Part shown: positions 24,706-33,282 of the stretch, piece after piece | Numbering within the stretch: position 1 is the first letter of the stretch | Layout of the letters: each line of letters opens with the position of its first letter | Source of the DNA: a virus | Virus record (IMG/VR): IMGVR_UViG_3300011115_000598 | Span: 1-51,217 of that record | Length of the DNA stretch: 51,217 nt | Strand: one strand, 5' to 3' | Position numbers and translations under genes: made by a program | Notes under the pieces: model-generated | Told to the model about the DNA's origin: nothing | The model's database searches: none | The model's input: only the letters and a program-made list of their open reading frames with translations

Positions 24706-26145
24706 TTATGAGATAGTGTTACCATGTAGATTCTTGATATTACTGAGACGATAATACTGGTTGAGACCAGAAGTTAGGGTGTCAGCATCAGGAACCTTGC
24801 TGCTATTTACAACAAACGGATTAGCAACTACGCCGTAACGGGTCTTGAAGGCGATCTTTGGTTGGAAAGTATTAGGATCGACTGCACGAACCATTTGGAG
24901 CGGAACGTATGGGCAATAGAAGAGACCTGCATCATAAGCAGATTCACCCTTGTAGCCAGCAACAAAGAAGCTGTAGCCAAGTGGTGAATATGGATCGATA
25001 TAGACCTTAATCTTGCCATGAAGAAGACCAGCAAAGGTGCTTTGTGTGTCATCAACATTTAGTTGAGGAGCGATTGCTGGGCTTAGACTCATGAAGCCTG
25101 ACATAGCGAGGGCTGCTGCGGTATCACTATCGCAGATAATGAAGTTGCCCTTACCACGACGGGTTTCCTTAGCGATTGCATTGCACTCGCGCTCGATTTG
25201 GAAGCTGAGACCACGGAAACGTTCAGCAGACCAACGGCCGTCTGAATCGTTATCGAGATCGTAAGTACCTCTGGTATCAAGATCGGGTTGTTGTGAACCA
25301 GACTTAGCTACGTAGTAAATGGTCTTGATGATTTCACGATTGATTTCAGCAAGAATTTCAGTACTTAGCAAGTTGGCAAGTTCAGCTTCAGCATCAAGTC
25401 CGTGAACGGCCTTGAGATCTTGTGCAAGTTCAACAGTGTAATTACTGCTTAGTGCACGAGTCTTAGCTTGAACAGCAACACGGTCAATGCTGAAGGACAT
25501 TTGATTCCAGTTAGCATAACCAGCACCACCTGCACCAGATGCACTACCAATACCTTCACCTTGATTGGTGATGATACCACGTAGAGCTTGTAGAGCAGCA
25601 TTATCTGCTGGGACTACTGCATTAGCTGCAGCATAGTTCCAGCCTGCGCTGAGACCGTTACCTCTACCAGATGCACCAAAGGAACCGAGGGTCCAACCCG
25701 AACCACCGAAGGATGGTTGTGGCTCTTGGAACATAGCTTCGGTATAAGTTGCACCAGCATATGAGGTAGCTGAACCACTGCCTTGATAATTTGCACGCAT
25801 GGCAAAGATCAAACCAGTTGGAGCTGTCATTGGTTGAACGCCGCAGATGTCATATGCCAAAAGATTTGGCATAGCACGACGAACTAGGCTAATAAGTACT
25901 GGGTCGTAACCAGAAACTTGACCGGTGTTGTAACCGGTTGAGGTAGCTGGACCACCAAGATTGTTATTGCCACCCATATCTTCGCTTAGATATTGTGAAC
26001 GAAGAGTTTGCTCTTGGTTCTCTAAGAGGACTGCGGTGACTTTTCTGCGGTAATCATCTTTGATTGCAGGAAGAGCGTCATGATTAAGGACGGGATTCCA
26101 TTTTTCTGTTAAAATGTCGTAAGGTGTGTTTTCTTGAAAATTCAT
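24706..26145 (-). CDS. 23: gp23-like major capsid protein
   Basis: 479 residues. The N terminus EKWNPVLNHDALPAIKDDYRR, then SGYDPVLISLVRRAMPNLLAYDICGVQPMTAPTGLIFAM (residues 95-133) and GRGNFIICDSD match T4-like gp23 strongly. LSE at 53-55 is a candidate gp21 cleavage site of the (L/I)xE type, which would remove the scaffold-facing N terminus during maturation. Base composition is richer in G and C than the surrounding genes, as expected for a highly expressed product. AGGAGA ribosome binding site; followed by a strong terminator. Order 20-21-22-23 is the T4 order. Confidence 0.97.
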   Translation of the reverse strand: MNFQENTPYDILTEKWNPVLNHDALPAIKDDYRRKVTAVLLENQEQTLRSQYLSEDMGGNNNLGGPATSTGYNTGQVSGYDPVLISLVRRAMPNLLAYDICGVQPMTAPTGLIFAMRANYQGSGSATSYAGATYTEAMFQEPQPSFGGSGWTLGSFGASGRGNGLSAGWNYAAANAVVPADNAALQALRGIITNQGEGIGSASGAGGAGYANWNQMSFSIDRVAVQAKTRALSSNYTVELAQDLKAVHGLDAEAELANLLSTEILAEINREIIKTIYYVAKSGSQQPDLDTRGTYDLDNDSDGRWSAERFRGLSFQIERECNAIAKETRRGKGNFIICDSDTAAALAMSGFMSLSPAIAPQLNVDDTQSTFAGLLHGKIKVYIDPYSPLGYSFFVAGYKGESAYDAGLFYCPYVPLQMVRAVDPNTFQPKIAFKTRYGVVANPFVVNSSKVPDADTLTSGLNQYYRLSNIKNLHGNTIS

Positions 26146-26172
26146 TGTTATGTACTCTCCTATTGAGTAAAA

Positions 26173-26180
26173 TTATTTAG
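26173..26180 (-). promoter_or_regulatory. Candidate late box CTAAATAA for gp23
   Basis: Minus strand CTAAATAA between gp22 and gp23, about 27 nt upstream of the gp23 ATG. It matches the CTAAATA form also found before gp22 and the fibre gene at 48116. Confidence 0.5.
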
Positions 26181-26192
26181 TAAAATTTGTGT

Positions 26193-27248
26193 TTAGACTT
26201 TTCTATTCATTCGACCAAGTGCACTAGCATACCCTTCAACTAAAGTTCCGGGAATGTTCATTGGCTTGGCAAATGAATCAACTGCATCAACAACACGAGT
26301 TGGTGTAGGTTTCGATCCTGACATGTAATTATCCTTGATGGCAACTAGCTTCTCACGATATTCATCGGAAGTTGCGAATTTAACATTTTCCATCAAATTT
26401 TGAAGTTTGAAAACTTGAGTATCTGCAAGATCTCTTGTTTCGGCTACAAAAATACCTGCGCATTCGGTGAGAGAAACTTCTTTACGAAGGTTCATATTCT
26501 CATTCATGCTATTGTTTAGTTTAGTTTCGAGTTCACGATTTTGAGCATATAGTTCATCAAGAACATTATACTTCTCGGCTGGAACATCGATATAGTGATT
26601 CTCGAAAAGATTCTTTAGACCACCAATGAAGTTTTCAGCGATTTGGGTTTTAATACCTTGTTCAACTGCAACAGCATTTTCGGTCATCCACTCTTCGACA
26701 ACATAATCCAGATAATCATCAACCTTCTCTACAAGAGTTTCGGTAACGGTATCTAGATGAGTTTTAACACCTTCATCGAGTTCAACTAAAATATTGGTTA
26801 GATTCTTCTCAACTCTGTCTTTAACAGCAGCTTCAAAAATTGCTTCTAGTTGATTTAAGAGAGATTGTGAAACATTTTCACCAAGAATATTTGAAATGGC
26901 ATTACGGAATTCTTCAGAGACTTCTGTAACATCATCATCCCCTTCTTCTTTATTATCTTCTTCTTCTTCATCTGTTGCAGTTGCAACATTTTCTTCATTT
27001 TCATGTGAAGCATCTTGATATGCAGCAGTTGAAAATGTTCCAGGTGCAGTTCTCATTGTAACTGGGGCACCCTGGTTACTCATGGAGACTTGGGTTACTG
27101 CAGCTCCACTGGTATTAACGGGTGAAGGTATTTGTGAACCACGACCTGTCATGTCCATATCAGACTTTCCAGACATGTCAACTACACCTTTGCTCATGGC
27201 TGAGGCAACGGCTTCTACGAGTGAGGTTTTGTTATTTTTCTTTTGCAT
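26193..27248 (-). CDS. 22: gp22-like prohead scaffold protein
   Basis: 351 residues. The first 120 residues are low-complexity with an acidic run (EEEEDNKEEGDDD), then a long helical body. VDDYLDYVVEEWMTENAVA followed by FIGGLKNLFENHYIDVPAEK is the hallmark of T4-like gp22. It forms the core around which gp23 assembles, and gp21 later degrades it. The N-terminal extension is long compared with T4 gp22 (269 residues). Located directly upstream of gp23 as in T4, with a CTAAATATT box and an AAGGA-type ribosome binding site. Confidence 0.92.
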   Translation of the reverse strand: MQKKNNKTSLVEAVASAMSKGVVDMSGKSDMDMTGRGSQIPSPVNTSGAAVTQVSMSNQGAPVTMRTAPGTFSTAAYQDASHENEENVATATDEEEEDNKEEGDDDVTEVSEEFRNAISNILGENVSQSLLNQLEAIFEAAVKDRVEKNLTNILVELDEGVKTHLDTVTETLVEKVDDYLDYVVEEWMTENAVAVEQGIKTQIAENFIGGLKNLFENHYIDVPAEKYNVLDELYAQNRELETKLNNSMNENMNLRKEVSLTECAGIFVAETRDLADTQVFKLQNLMENVKFATSDEYREKLVAIKDNYMSGSKPTPTRVVDAVDSFAKPMNIPGTLVEGYASALGRMNRKV

Positions 27249-27271
27249 TTCGATTGATCCTTGATCTTGTA

Positions 27272-27279
27272 ATATTTAG
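27272..27279 (-). promoter_or_regulatory. Candidate late box CTAAATAT for gp22
   Basis: Minus strand CTAAATAT, about 23 nt before the gp22 ATG, in the 44-nt gap after the 239-residue gene. Same core as at 26173 and 48083. Confidence 0.5.
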
Positions 27280-27292
27280 CGTAAAATTATTT

Positions 27293-28012
27293 TTAAAATC
27301 TGGGTAAAGGTGGTAATCCCTGTTTTTGTTCTCTTGTACTTAGCTCATTATCAGAAAGTCTTTGTTGTCTAGCTGCTCTATAAGCATCATCTGCTTCTCG
27401 ATTTTGAGTATCTGTTGTTTTTGGTTCTGCTGTCTCTATGCTAGTTTTTGGAACCAGTGGTCGGAACCATCCCGGTGTACCTGCACCTTCCCAACGTAGT
27501 TTTGTTTGCATAGGAACAATATCCTTTATTTGAGCCTCCATACCAGGAGCCCCACTTAAGGTTTCGGCATCAGCCATGGCTTTTCCAAATAGATCACCCA
27601 TAGCTCCACCAACTAATTTACTCGCTTCACCACCACCAAACAAATTAGTTGCCTGTTGAGCTAATTTTCCACCAAGTAGTTGACCAGCTGCTCCAGCAAC
27701 TTTTCCACCAGCAGCAATTCCAGCAACATCTGTTAATCCAAGTTGTGTACCCCATGGAGTTTTGGATGGTTGAGTGCCTAATAAAATATCACTAACAGAT
27801 TTTGTTGGTTTTGATTTTTCTGGACTTGCTGATGTTCCAGAACTATTCAATCCACCTGATTGTGTATCACTGGTATTTTTATTAACTTCTGCTTTAGCTT
27901 TTTTGGTTTTAGCTGTAGTCTCTTGTGCAAGAGTGGCTTCTTCCAATTGAATATTTTTATTCAAAACTTGAATAAGCTCATTACGTATAGAATCTATTAT
28001 TAATTTGCTCAT
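27293..28012 (-). CDS. Unknown protein between gp21 and gp22 (prohead or internal protein?)
   Basis: 239 residues, not recognised. The N terminus is a short helix (LIIDSIRNELIQVLNKNIQLEEATLAQE), followed by a Ser/Thr/Lys-rich linker, a Gly/Ala-rich segment (AAGGKVAGAAGQLLGGKLA, about residues 98-118) and a charged tail. LEEA near residue 23 could be a gp21-type cleavage site. It shares a base with the gp21 gene, so the two are coupled. By position it is likely packaged in the prohead core; T4 has no gene here. Confidence 0.5.
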   Translation of the reverse strand: MSKLIIDSIRNELIQVLNKNIQLEEATLAQETTAKTKKAKAEVNKNTSDTQSGGLNSSGTSASPEKSKPTKSVSDILLGTQPSKTPWGTQLGLTDVAGIAAGGKVAGAAGQLLGGKLAQQATNLFGGGEASKLVGGAMGDLFGKAMADAETLSGAPGMEAQIKDIVPMQTKLRWEGAGTPGWFRPLVPKTSIETAEPKTTDTQNREADDAYRAARQQRLSDNELSTREQKQGLPPLPRF

Positions 28013-28656
28013 TAGATATTTCTAAAATATTGTTCAAACAGTTTAACAATATTTTTTTCAAGAGAACGTCCACTAGAATTTTTAATTAGTTTCTTAGCAA
28101 CTTCGGTATGACGTTCACTCCATGAATTATTTTCGTAAATCCATTCTTTTCCTTCCATAATACCATTAACAAAAGCATTAGGGGCAGAAGGATCTGCAAC
28201 GATATCAATAGCAGCAAGCATAAAGTCTTCTTGTACTTCTTGATATCCATTCTTGGACTTAAGAGAACCCATACCACGAGTTGATACGCCCAATTGCGCA
28301 CCTTCATCAATTAGATTTTTTACAATCTTTCCCATTGGAGTATCTAGAACTTTTGCTTTACCGTAAATACTTTTTCCATCTTCGTAGAGTTCTTTAACAA
28401 TGTGAGATACTCTATCAAGATTTACAGTAGGACCTGTTGGGTGGTTTAATTCACCCAAGGCTCTACCTTTATTCACATATTCATTAATGTATCGGTTGGT
28501 TTCTTTGGCTAGAGTATTTTTTGGATAGATTCTACCATTACGATTCTTTACATCCGATTGCATAAAAATGCCTTCGATGAAATATGTCTTTTCACCGTTA
28601 CCAACATTTTCTTTAATGTATTTAATATCTTCTGTGATTTCAGTAATTAATTTCAT
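28012..28656 (-). CDS. 21: gp21-like prohead core protease
   Basis: 214 residues, the size of T4 gp21 (212). NRNGRIYPKNTL, GELNHP with catalytic H72, DRVSH (81-85) and VSTRG with nucleophile S125 are the herpes-virus-protease-type active-site blocks of this family. It cuts gp22, gp23 and other prohead proteins at (L/I)xE sites during capsid maturation. Its ATG overlaps the stop of the small upstream gene (ATGA). Confidence 0.95.
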   Translation of the reverse strand: MKLITEITEDIKYIKENVGNGEKTYFIEGIFMQSDVKNRNGRIYPKNTLAKETNRYINEYVNKGRALGELNHPTGPTVNLDRVSHIVKELYEDGKSIYGKAKVLDTPMGKIVKNLIDEGAQLGVSTRGMGSLKSKNGYQEVQEDFMLAAIDIVADPSAPNAFVNGIMEGKEWIYENNSWSERHTEVAKKLIKNSSGRSLEKNIVKLFEQYFRNI

Positions 28657-28811
28657 TGATTTGGTCTCATTAAATTTTGGGCAACCGTTTTATATTGGTC
28701 TTGAAGTTTTTTACCAACTTTAGAATATATTAATTTTGAAGCATTATCTTTAAATGCAACAGCATTTTCTTCAATAACATTTTTGATGATTTGTCTTGTT
28801 TGGTTTTTCAA
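28653..28811 (-). CDS. Small 52-residue protein at the gp67/gp68 position
   Basis: A TTG-start frame of 52 codons that fits exactly between its neighbours: TTGA overlap with the upstream stop and ATGA overlap with the gp21 start. The product is a basic amphipathic helix (RQIIKNVIEENAVAFKDNAS, then KLQDQYKTVAQNLM). In T4 the small prohead core proteins gp67 and gp68 lie here between 20 and 21, so a prohead core role is proposed. The exact tiling argues it is real despite its size and non-ATG start. Confidence 0.65.
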   Translation of the reverse strand: MKNQTRQIIKNVIEENAVAFKDNASKLIYSKVGKKLQDQYKTVAQNLMRPNQ

Positions 28812-29224
28812 ATTAGTAATCCTTTGGTATGGTTATAAAAATCAACATGGCGTTTAAAACTAGTACAATTTTCAAATATTTCTACAGCCATTTTTTGTCT
28901 GTTTTTAACACTCAATGTTTCAAATAAATTTTTAATTGCATTTATATCAGACTCTGTAATATTTAGAAGACTATTATTTTTAAATTGATATTTTCCTTCT
29001 TTAAAAGTATTAATAAAATTAATAAATTCTTTTAATTCATCAGTTTCTGGAGTTGGTATATATCCATTTAAAAGATGTTTAGAAGCATTTTTGTATATTT
29101 CATCAATAGAACTATTCAATTTAAATGCCAGTGTATGAATTACATTGGTTTTAAAGCGGTCTTCATTGAGACCAGCTAGCCCCATTAATCCATTTTTTAA
29201 TAAAATTCTATTAAGCTTACTCAT
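28808..29224 (-). CDS. Unknown protein after portal, possible prohead core protein
   Basis: 138 residues, helical, with no recognised domain. It begins MSKLNRILLKNGLMGLAGLNEDRFK and contains a central segment ITESDINAIKNLFETLS. Overlaps the gp20 stop by ATGA and the next small gene by TTGA, so it belongs to the 20-21-22-23 late unit. In T4 this slot is taken by gp67/gp68. Sequence similarity to those is not evident to me. Confidence 0.55.
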   Translation of the reverse strand: MSKLNRILLKNGLMGLAGLNEDRFKTNVIHTLAFKLNSSIDEIYKNASKHLLNGYIPTPETDELKEFINFINTFKEGKYQFKNNSLLNITESDINAIKNLFETLSVKNRQKMAVEIFENCTSFKRHVDFYNHTKGLLI

Positions 29225-30783
29225 TGTGGTGGTTGTCCAGTTTGTTGTGCCGCTTGTTGTTGAGCCATTGCTGCCATTTGTTCAGCCTGGATGCGTTGTC
29301 TGTCTACCTGCATCTGTTGGTCAAGAACTTTCATTTCTTCTTCGGTTTGTTTTAATACATTTCTACGGATATACTCAGTAGAATAATATTGTCCAATATA
29401 TGGTTGAACCATAGAAATAGTCTTCAAACGTTCAGCTAAAATTTCTGCTTCTTTTAGATCCCAGAAATAATTATCAGTGTTGTAAATAAATCTGATTTCA
29501 TTTTTAAGCTCACGCCAATCGTCATCAGTCATTACACCTTTAAGCAACAACTGAACACGTAAAATATCCATAAACAATTTAGTAAATTGATGCCGGAGAC
29601 GTTCAATAAATTTATAAAACTTTACTTCTTCTCTTGTAATTTCAACAGATCTACCCATATTAAAACCAGTAGATTCTGATGTCAGACGACTAACAGGTAC
29701 ATTTAAACAATTGTATAATTTCTTTTTAAAATATTCAACATCTTCAATTTGAGAAGTAGATTGTAAACCTGGTAAAGTTGTGATTTCGGTACCACGTGAT
29801 CCTTCTCTGCGTGGCAACCAATAATCTTCCAATACAGAAAGATGGTTTCTTTCATCGCGGATTTCACCTGTAGCTTGATTATATGTGACTCGATTTCGGA
29901 ATCGACTCATCATATCTCGCATGTATTGTTCAGCTTTTTGTTTTGGTAACTGACCAACATCAACATAAAATACTCTGCGCTCAGGAGCACGTGCAATACG
30001 ATAAACAAGTAGAGCATCTTCTAATTGTCTTAACATATTTAATGGACGAATTGCTTTATGCAAAAATCCAATTACACGTTTAGTGTTAAGATCAACAACA
30101 CCAGATGGAATATATGCAACACTGTCCATAGACAAATGCAAACCACCCGGACCAGTCATCATATAAGATTCTTTATCTGTATTCGTGTATAGATAATATT
30201 CTTCAATATTTTTAATAACAGATATAGTTTGTCCTTTGACATTATCTATTTCTTTATTAACTTTACGAACCTTTTTAATTTTTAAAGGATCGATTGGTAG
30301 TATTTCTTGAATACCAGTATTGGGCAGATCTTTATCAATAACTAAACTATAAAAGATTTTTGAATCAATATACCATCTTCTAAAAATTTCAAAACTTTTT
30401 CCATTAAAATCTAATAAATCCAACACTCTATCAAATTCTTTATAAATTTTATACTTGATAGGTTCAGATATTGGAAGATCTTTTAAATCAATTTTTACTG
30501 GTTTTCTATCGGTACCCGGTACGATTGTTGCATTTACAATTTCGTCAATTGCATTATCTATTTCAGGATACATAGACATGTTTCTGTATTGCATTACAGA
30601 AGCATTTTCATCACGTAAATTAGCAGCATAATCTAGAGCAGTACCAAAAAACCCACCAGCTTCAACAGTTACTGTACCATCAAATATTTCTGGAGCAGTA
30701 AACGATTGAATACTTTTTTCAGCCTGAGCTGCTTTTTCAGCTTTTTTCTTACCAATTTGAAATCCAAAAAGTTCTATGTCCAT
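29221..30783 (-). CDS. 20: gp20-like portal protein
   Basis: 520 residues, same size as T4 gp20 (524). NMSMYPEIDNAIDEIVNATIV near residues 68-88, the ISVIKNIEEYYLYT strand, APERRVFYVDVGQLPKQKAEQYM (clip/stem region) and RSVEITREEVKFYKFIERLR are typical of T4 portals. Twelve copies form the DNA entry channel and the prohead initiator. The C terminus is Gln/Ala-rich (QAEQMAAMAQQQAAQQ), a low-complexity tail. Confidence 0.95.
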   Translation of the reverse strand: MDIELFGFQIGKKKAEKAAQAEKSIQSFTAPEIFDGTVTVEAGGFFGTALDYAANLRDENASVMQYRNMSMYPEIDNAIDEIVNATIVPGTDRKPVKIDLKDLPISEPIKYKIYKEFDRVLDLLDFNGKSFEIFRRWYIDSKIFYSLVIDKDLPNTGIQEILPIDPLKIKKVRKVNKEIDNVKGQTISVIKNIEEYYLYTNTDKESYMMTGPGGLHLSMDSVAYIPSGVVDLNTKRVIGFLHKAIRPLNMLRQLEDALLVYRIARAPERRVFYVDVGQLPKQKAEQYMRDMMSRFRNRVTYNQATGEIRDERNHLSVLEDYWLPRREGSRGTEITTLPGLQSTSQIEDVEYFKKKLYNCLNVPVSRLTSESTGFNMGRSVEITREEVKFYKFIERLRHQFTKLFMDILRVQLLLKGVMTDDDWRELKNEIRFIYNTDNYFWDLKEAEILAERLKTISMVQPYIGQYYSTEYIRRNVLKQTEEEMKVLDQQMQVDRQRIQAEQMAAMAQQQAAQQTGQPPQ

Positions 30784-30805
30784 TATTGTTTCCTAATAAA
30801 AAATA

Positions 30806-31408
30806 TCAATTGTTGGTTATTTTTTGACCATTGACCGACAGTTCAATATAGTCATAAACCATAATAACTACAAAGCTATTTAACGAATTTGGATTAGACA
30901 TATTAAAACTGATAGGTTGAACCGAGGTTGGCCAGCATCCATGCATCGTAAATGTTTTTAATGGATTATTAGTTTCTCCATCGATGTGTAAATGATGAAT
31001 TTTCCAATTATTTGCTTTATATTTTGCTGAATCTGCTTGTGTAGTTGAAGATACAGAAGATTGAAAAGACTGATTGGTATCATGGTTATTGATAGTGTTT
31101 TGCCATTTATGAAATTTTTTCCATAAATTTCCATCAGTATTACTATAATCATCTAATACAACAAAGGACCATGTTCCATAATCCGTTTCTCCTGGATAAT
31201 GATACTTTCTTCCAAAATAATCATATGATAATGTTTTAGCAGATAATTGAGGAATCTGTGTAGATCGTATATGAAATTTAGTAAATGCGGAAGTATTTTG
31301 CATATTACCAGCAACAGATGAAAATCCTGGAATATCACCTTCAACAAAAAACCGATTGGCTCTTGATCCGCCATTAAATTGTTGTTTAAAATCGGTGATT
31401 GATGCCAT
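30806..31408 (-). CDS. gp19-like tail tube paralogue
   Basis: 200 residues. It shares the N-terminal signature SITDFKQQFNGGSRANRF with the gp19 protein upstream, the YFGRKYHYPGETDYGTWSFVVLDD segment (tube inner-strand region) and the C-terminal CWPTSVQPISFNMSNPNSLNSFVVIMVYDY. An inserted Ser/Thr/Gln-rich stretch (about residues 114-126) sets it apart. It may form a specialised ring at the tube end. Only 1 nt separates it from the gp19 gene. Confidence 0.8.
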   Translation of the reverse strand: MASITDFKQQFNGGSRANRFFVEGDIPGFSSVAGNMQNTSAFTKFHIRSTQIPQLSAKTLSYDYFGRKYHYPGETDYGTWSFVVLDDYSNTDGNLWKKFHKWQNTINNHDTNQSFQSSVSSTTQADSAKYKANNWKIHHLHIDGETNNPLKTFTMHGCWPTSVQPISFNMSNPNSLNSFVVIMVYDYIELSVNGQKITNN

Positions 31409-31409
31409 C

Positions 31410-31943
31410 TTATATTCCTTTTACGTAATTGATTTTATCAAATACCATCTGTACTGTGAAAGAAACTAAATCTGTGGAAGACATGTTTAAATCAATTTGA
31501 CTTACAACTGATGGCCAACATTTTTGTAATTGCACATGTCTAATTATAGCCCCATTCATATCATACTGATATATTTCCCACTTTTTTTGTAAAGTACGGT
31601 GAGTATAATCCTGAGATACGTGTGTTTTGTGACCATCCATCAATTCTTTCCATCTATTAAATGATTTCCAGAGATTGTTGGTGTTGCTATCATCATACAC
31701 TGTAATAGACCATGGTGAATATTGTCGATCTCCAGCATAATTGACAGGTCTGCCTCTATAAGGAATTGTAATAGTATTTACCTGAGCAATTGGAAATTGA
31801 GTTGCAACAATTTTAAAAGTAGTATCGTTTGTGGCTGGTGGCATTCCAGGCCAACCATCTACAATCTTTACCTCGAATCTGTTGGATCGGGTACCACCAT
31901 TAAAACCTTGTTTGAAATTGGTAATACTATTTGAATTAGCCAT
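31410..31943 (-). CDS. 19: gp19-like tail tube protein
   Basis: 177 residues (T4 gp19: 163). SITNFKQGFNGGTRSNRFEVKI at the start, then IPYRGRPVNYAGDRQYSPWSITVYDD and LQKCWPSVVSQIDLNMSSTDLVSFTVQMVFD at the end match the tube-protein fold. Hexamer rings stack to form the tail tube inside the gp18 sheath. It lies between gp18 and a second tube-like protein; order 17-18-19-20 is the T4 order. Confidence 0.9.
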   Translation of the reverse strand: MANSNSITNFKQGFNGGTRSNRFEVKIVDGWPGMPPATNDTTFKIVATQFPIAQVNTITIPYRGRPVNYAGDRQYSPWSITVYDDSNTNNLWKSFNRWKELMDGHKTHVSQDYTHRTLQKKWEIYQYDMNGAIIRHVQLQKCWPSVVSQIDLNMSSTDLVSFTVQMVFDKINYVKGI

Positions 31944-31950
31944 TTGGTTA

Positions 31951-33249
31951 TTATGAAACTAGGTTTACATTAATTGTAAAGGAATCGGCACTCAATATTG
32001 GTTTTACTATAATTGTAATATTCAATGCTTGAGCATTGTCTATATTATTTGTTGAATCACAAATAATCTGTGTTTTAGTTGTATCCAAATACTGATTATA
32101 TTTTTCTAAGTATATTGTTATTTCAGATGTCAGATTACTGCGTGTAGTTGCATTATTAACAAAATACAAATATTTAAGAGCAATATTAGTGCTATCATTG
32201 GTTATAGACATTTTTAGTCTAGCTGGACCAACTCTTTCATCTACAGTAACGGCTGTTGATATACCTGTAGTTGCTCCAACCAAATCTTGTCCTAAAAATG
32301 GGGGTAAATAATTAACAAAGAAATTTACTCTATTTTTTCTCAATGTATCTTTATCTTTAGTATTTTCCCAACCAATTGCATTTATTATTGTACCATTTAG
32401 AACAGTAGATCTACTTAAACCACCGACACTTAAATATAGTTCATTACGTTCTTTAGCTCGTGTAAATGCACCAGCAACATCTGGTGTGGCAGCAAGGGTA
32501 TATGTGATTTTTGTATTAGCTGCAACAGAATCTGTCGCAAGATTTGTAATAGTTTTAAGACCACAAACATTGAACATTCGATTTGCAAATGATGATCCAG
32601 CAACTAAAGAAGTTCCAGGAACTAAAGTATCATATGGTGGTAATACAAAGCTAGATCCAACTACTCCAGTTGTATCTGCTACTGACGGAAATATAGCAGT
32701 AAGATATGGTTTGTTAGAAACATACTGGCACAGCGAACTAGATGCTGTAGACCCAAAAAGAACATCTAATGTAGTACTATTGTCTGTTTCATATGTGTTT
32801 AAGCCAGTTGTGGTTCCAGAAACAACTAAAGTTCCACCGTAAGCCAAATAATTTATAGCATATAAAAAATCTGTTCCCGAAGTCAATCCATATAATACAG
32901 ATCCAGTAGTTTTAAACAGTCCATATGTTCCACCTTGCGTAGTATCAGATACTAAAGCATAAGTTACGCCACCTAATTGATTTAAATCAGCTACTAAATC
33001 ATTGGCATTAGTATAGACAATGTATTTGGCTGCAGTTGAACCCAATGCTGGTGAATATTTGGTTGCACGAGAATATACAAGCCAACCAAACAATCCACCT
33101 GGATCCTTTTCAGCCGCACCATTTTGACCGCTAAAAGCTGGTTGATTAAAAGTTGAACCTGCAATAAATCCAGTTAATAGTGGATTGAGTGCGGTTTCGG
33201 TCTGATATTGACTACTGTTTGTGAAAGAGCTTAGTGATGGGTTGGGCAT
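31951..33249 (-). CDS. 18: gp18-like tail sheath protein
   Basis: 432 residues, shorter than T4 gp18 (659). The C-terminal half has RKNRVNFFVNYLPPFLGQDLVGATTG, a region giving IYLEKYNQYLDTTKTQIICD and NNIDNAQALNITIIVKPILSADSFTINVNL, which fit the conserved core that binds the tube. The N-terminal half is Gly/Ser/Thr-rich and variable. The missing length matches the T4 protruding domains, which many sheaths lack. Placed between terminase and gp19 as in T4. Preceded by a perfect TATAAATA box and AAAGG. Confidence 0.82.
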   Translation of the reverse strand: MPNPSLSSFTNSSQYQTETALNPLLTGFIAGSTFNQPAFSGQNGAAEKDPGGLFGWLVYSRATKYSPALGSTAAKYIVYTNANDLVADLNQLGGVTYALVSDTTQGGTYGLFKTTGSVLYGLTSGTDFLYAINYLAYGGTLVVSGTTTGLNTYETDNSTTLDVLFGSTASSSLCQYVSNKPYLTAIFPSVADTTGVVGSSFVLPPYDTLVPGTSLVAGSSFANRMFNVCGLKTITNLATDSVAANTKITYTLAATPDVAGAFTRAKERNELYLSVGGLSRSTVLNGTIINAIGWENTKDKDTLRKNRVNFFVNYLPPFLGQDLVGATTGISTAVTVDERVGPARLKMSITNDSTNIALKYLYFVNNATTRSNLTSEITIYLEKYNQYLDTTKTQIICDSTNNIDNAQALNITIIVKPILSADSFTINVNLVS

Positions 33250-33270
33250 TTTAAACCTTTATATCTCAAT

Positions 33271-33278
33271 TATTTATA
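33271..33278 (-). promoter_or_regulatory. Late promoter TATAAATA for gp18-19
   Basis: A perfect T4 late consensus on the minus strand, 21 nt before the gp18 ATG, leaving room for a leader with an AAAGG ribosome binding site. Confidence 0.75.
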
Positions 33279-33282
33279 CTTT

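Noticed and set aside
28653-28811. Treating the 52-codon frame as spacer only
   Set aside because: The exact TTGA and ATGA overlaps with both neighbours and the sensible helical product argue that it is a gene.
32486-32842. Plus-strand 118-codon frame antisense to gp18
   Set aside because: It is the mirror of a Gly/Ser/Thr-rich repeat region; composition explains the open frame.
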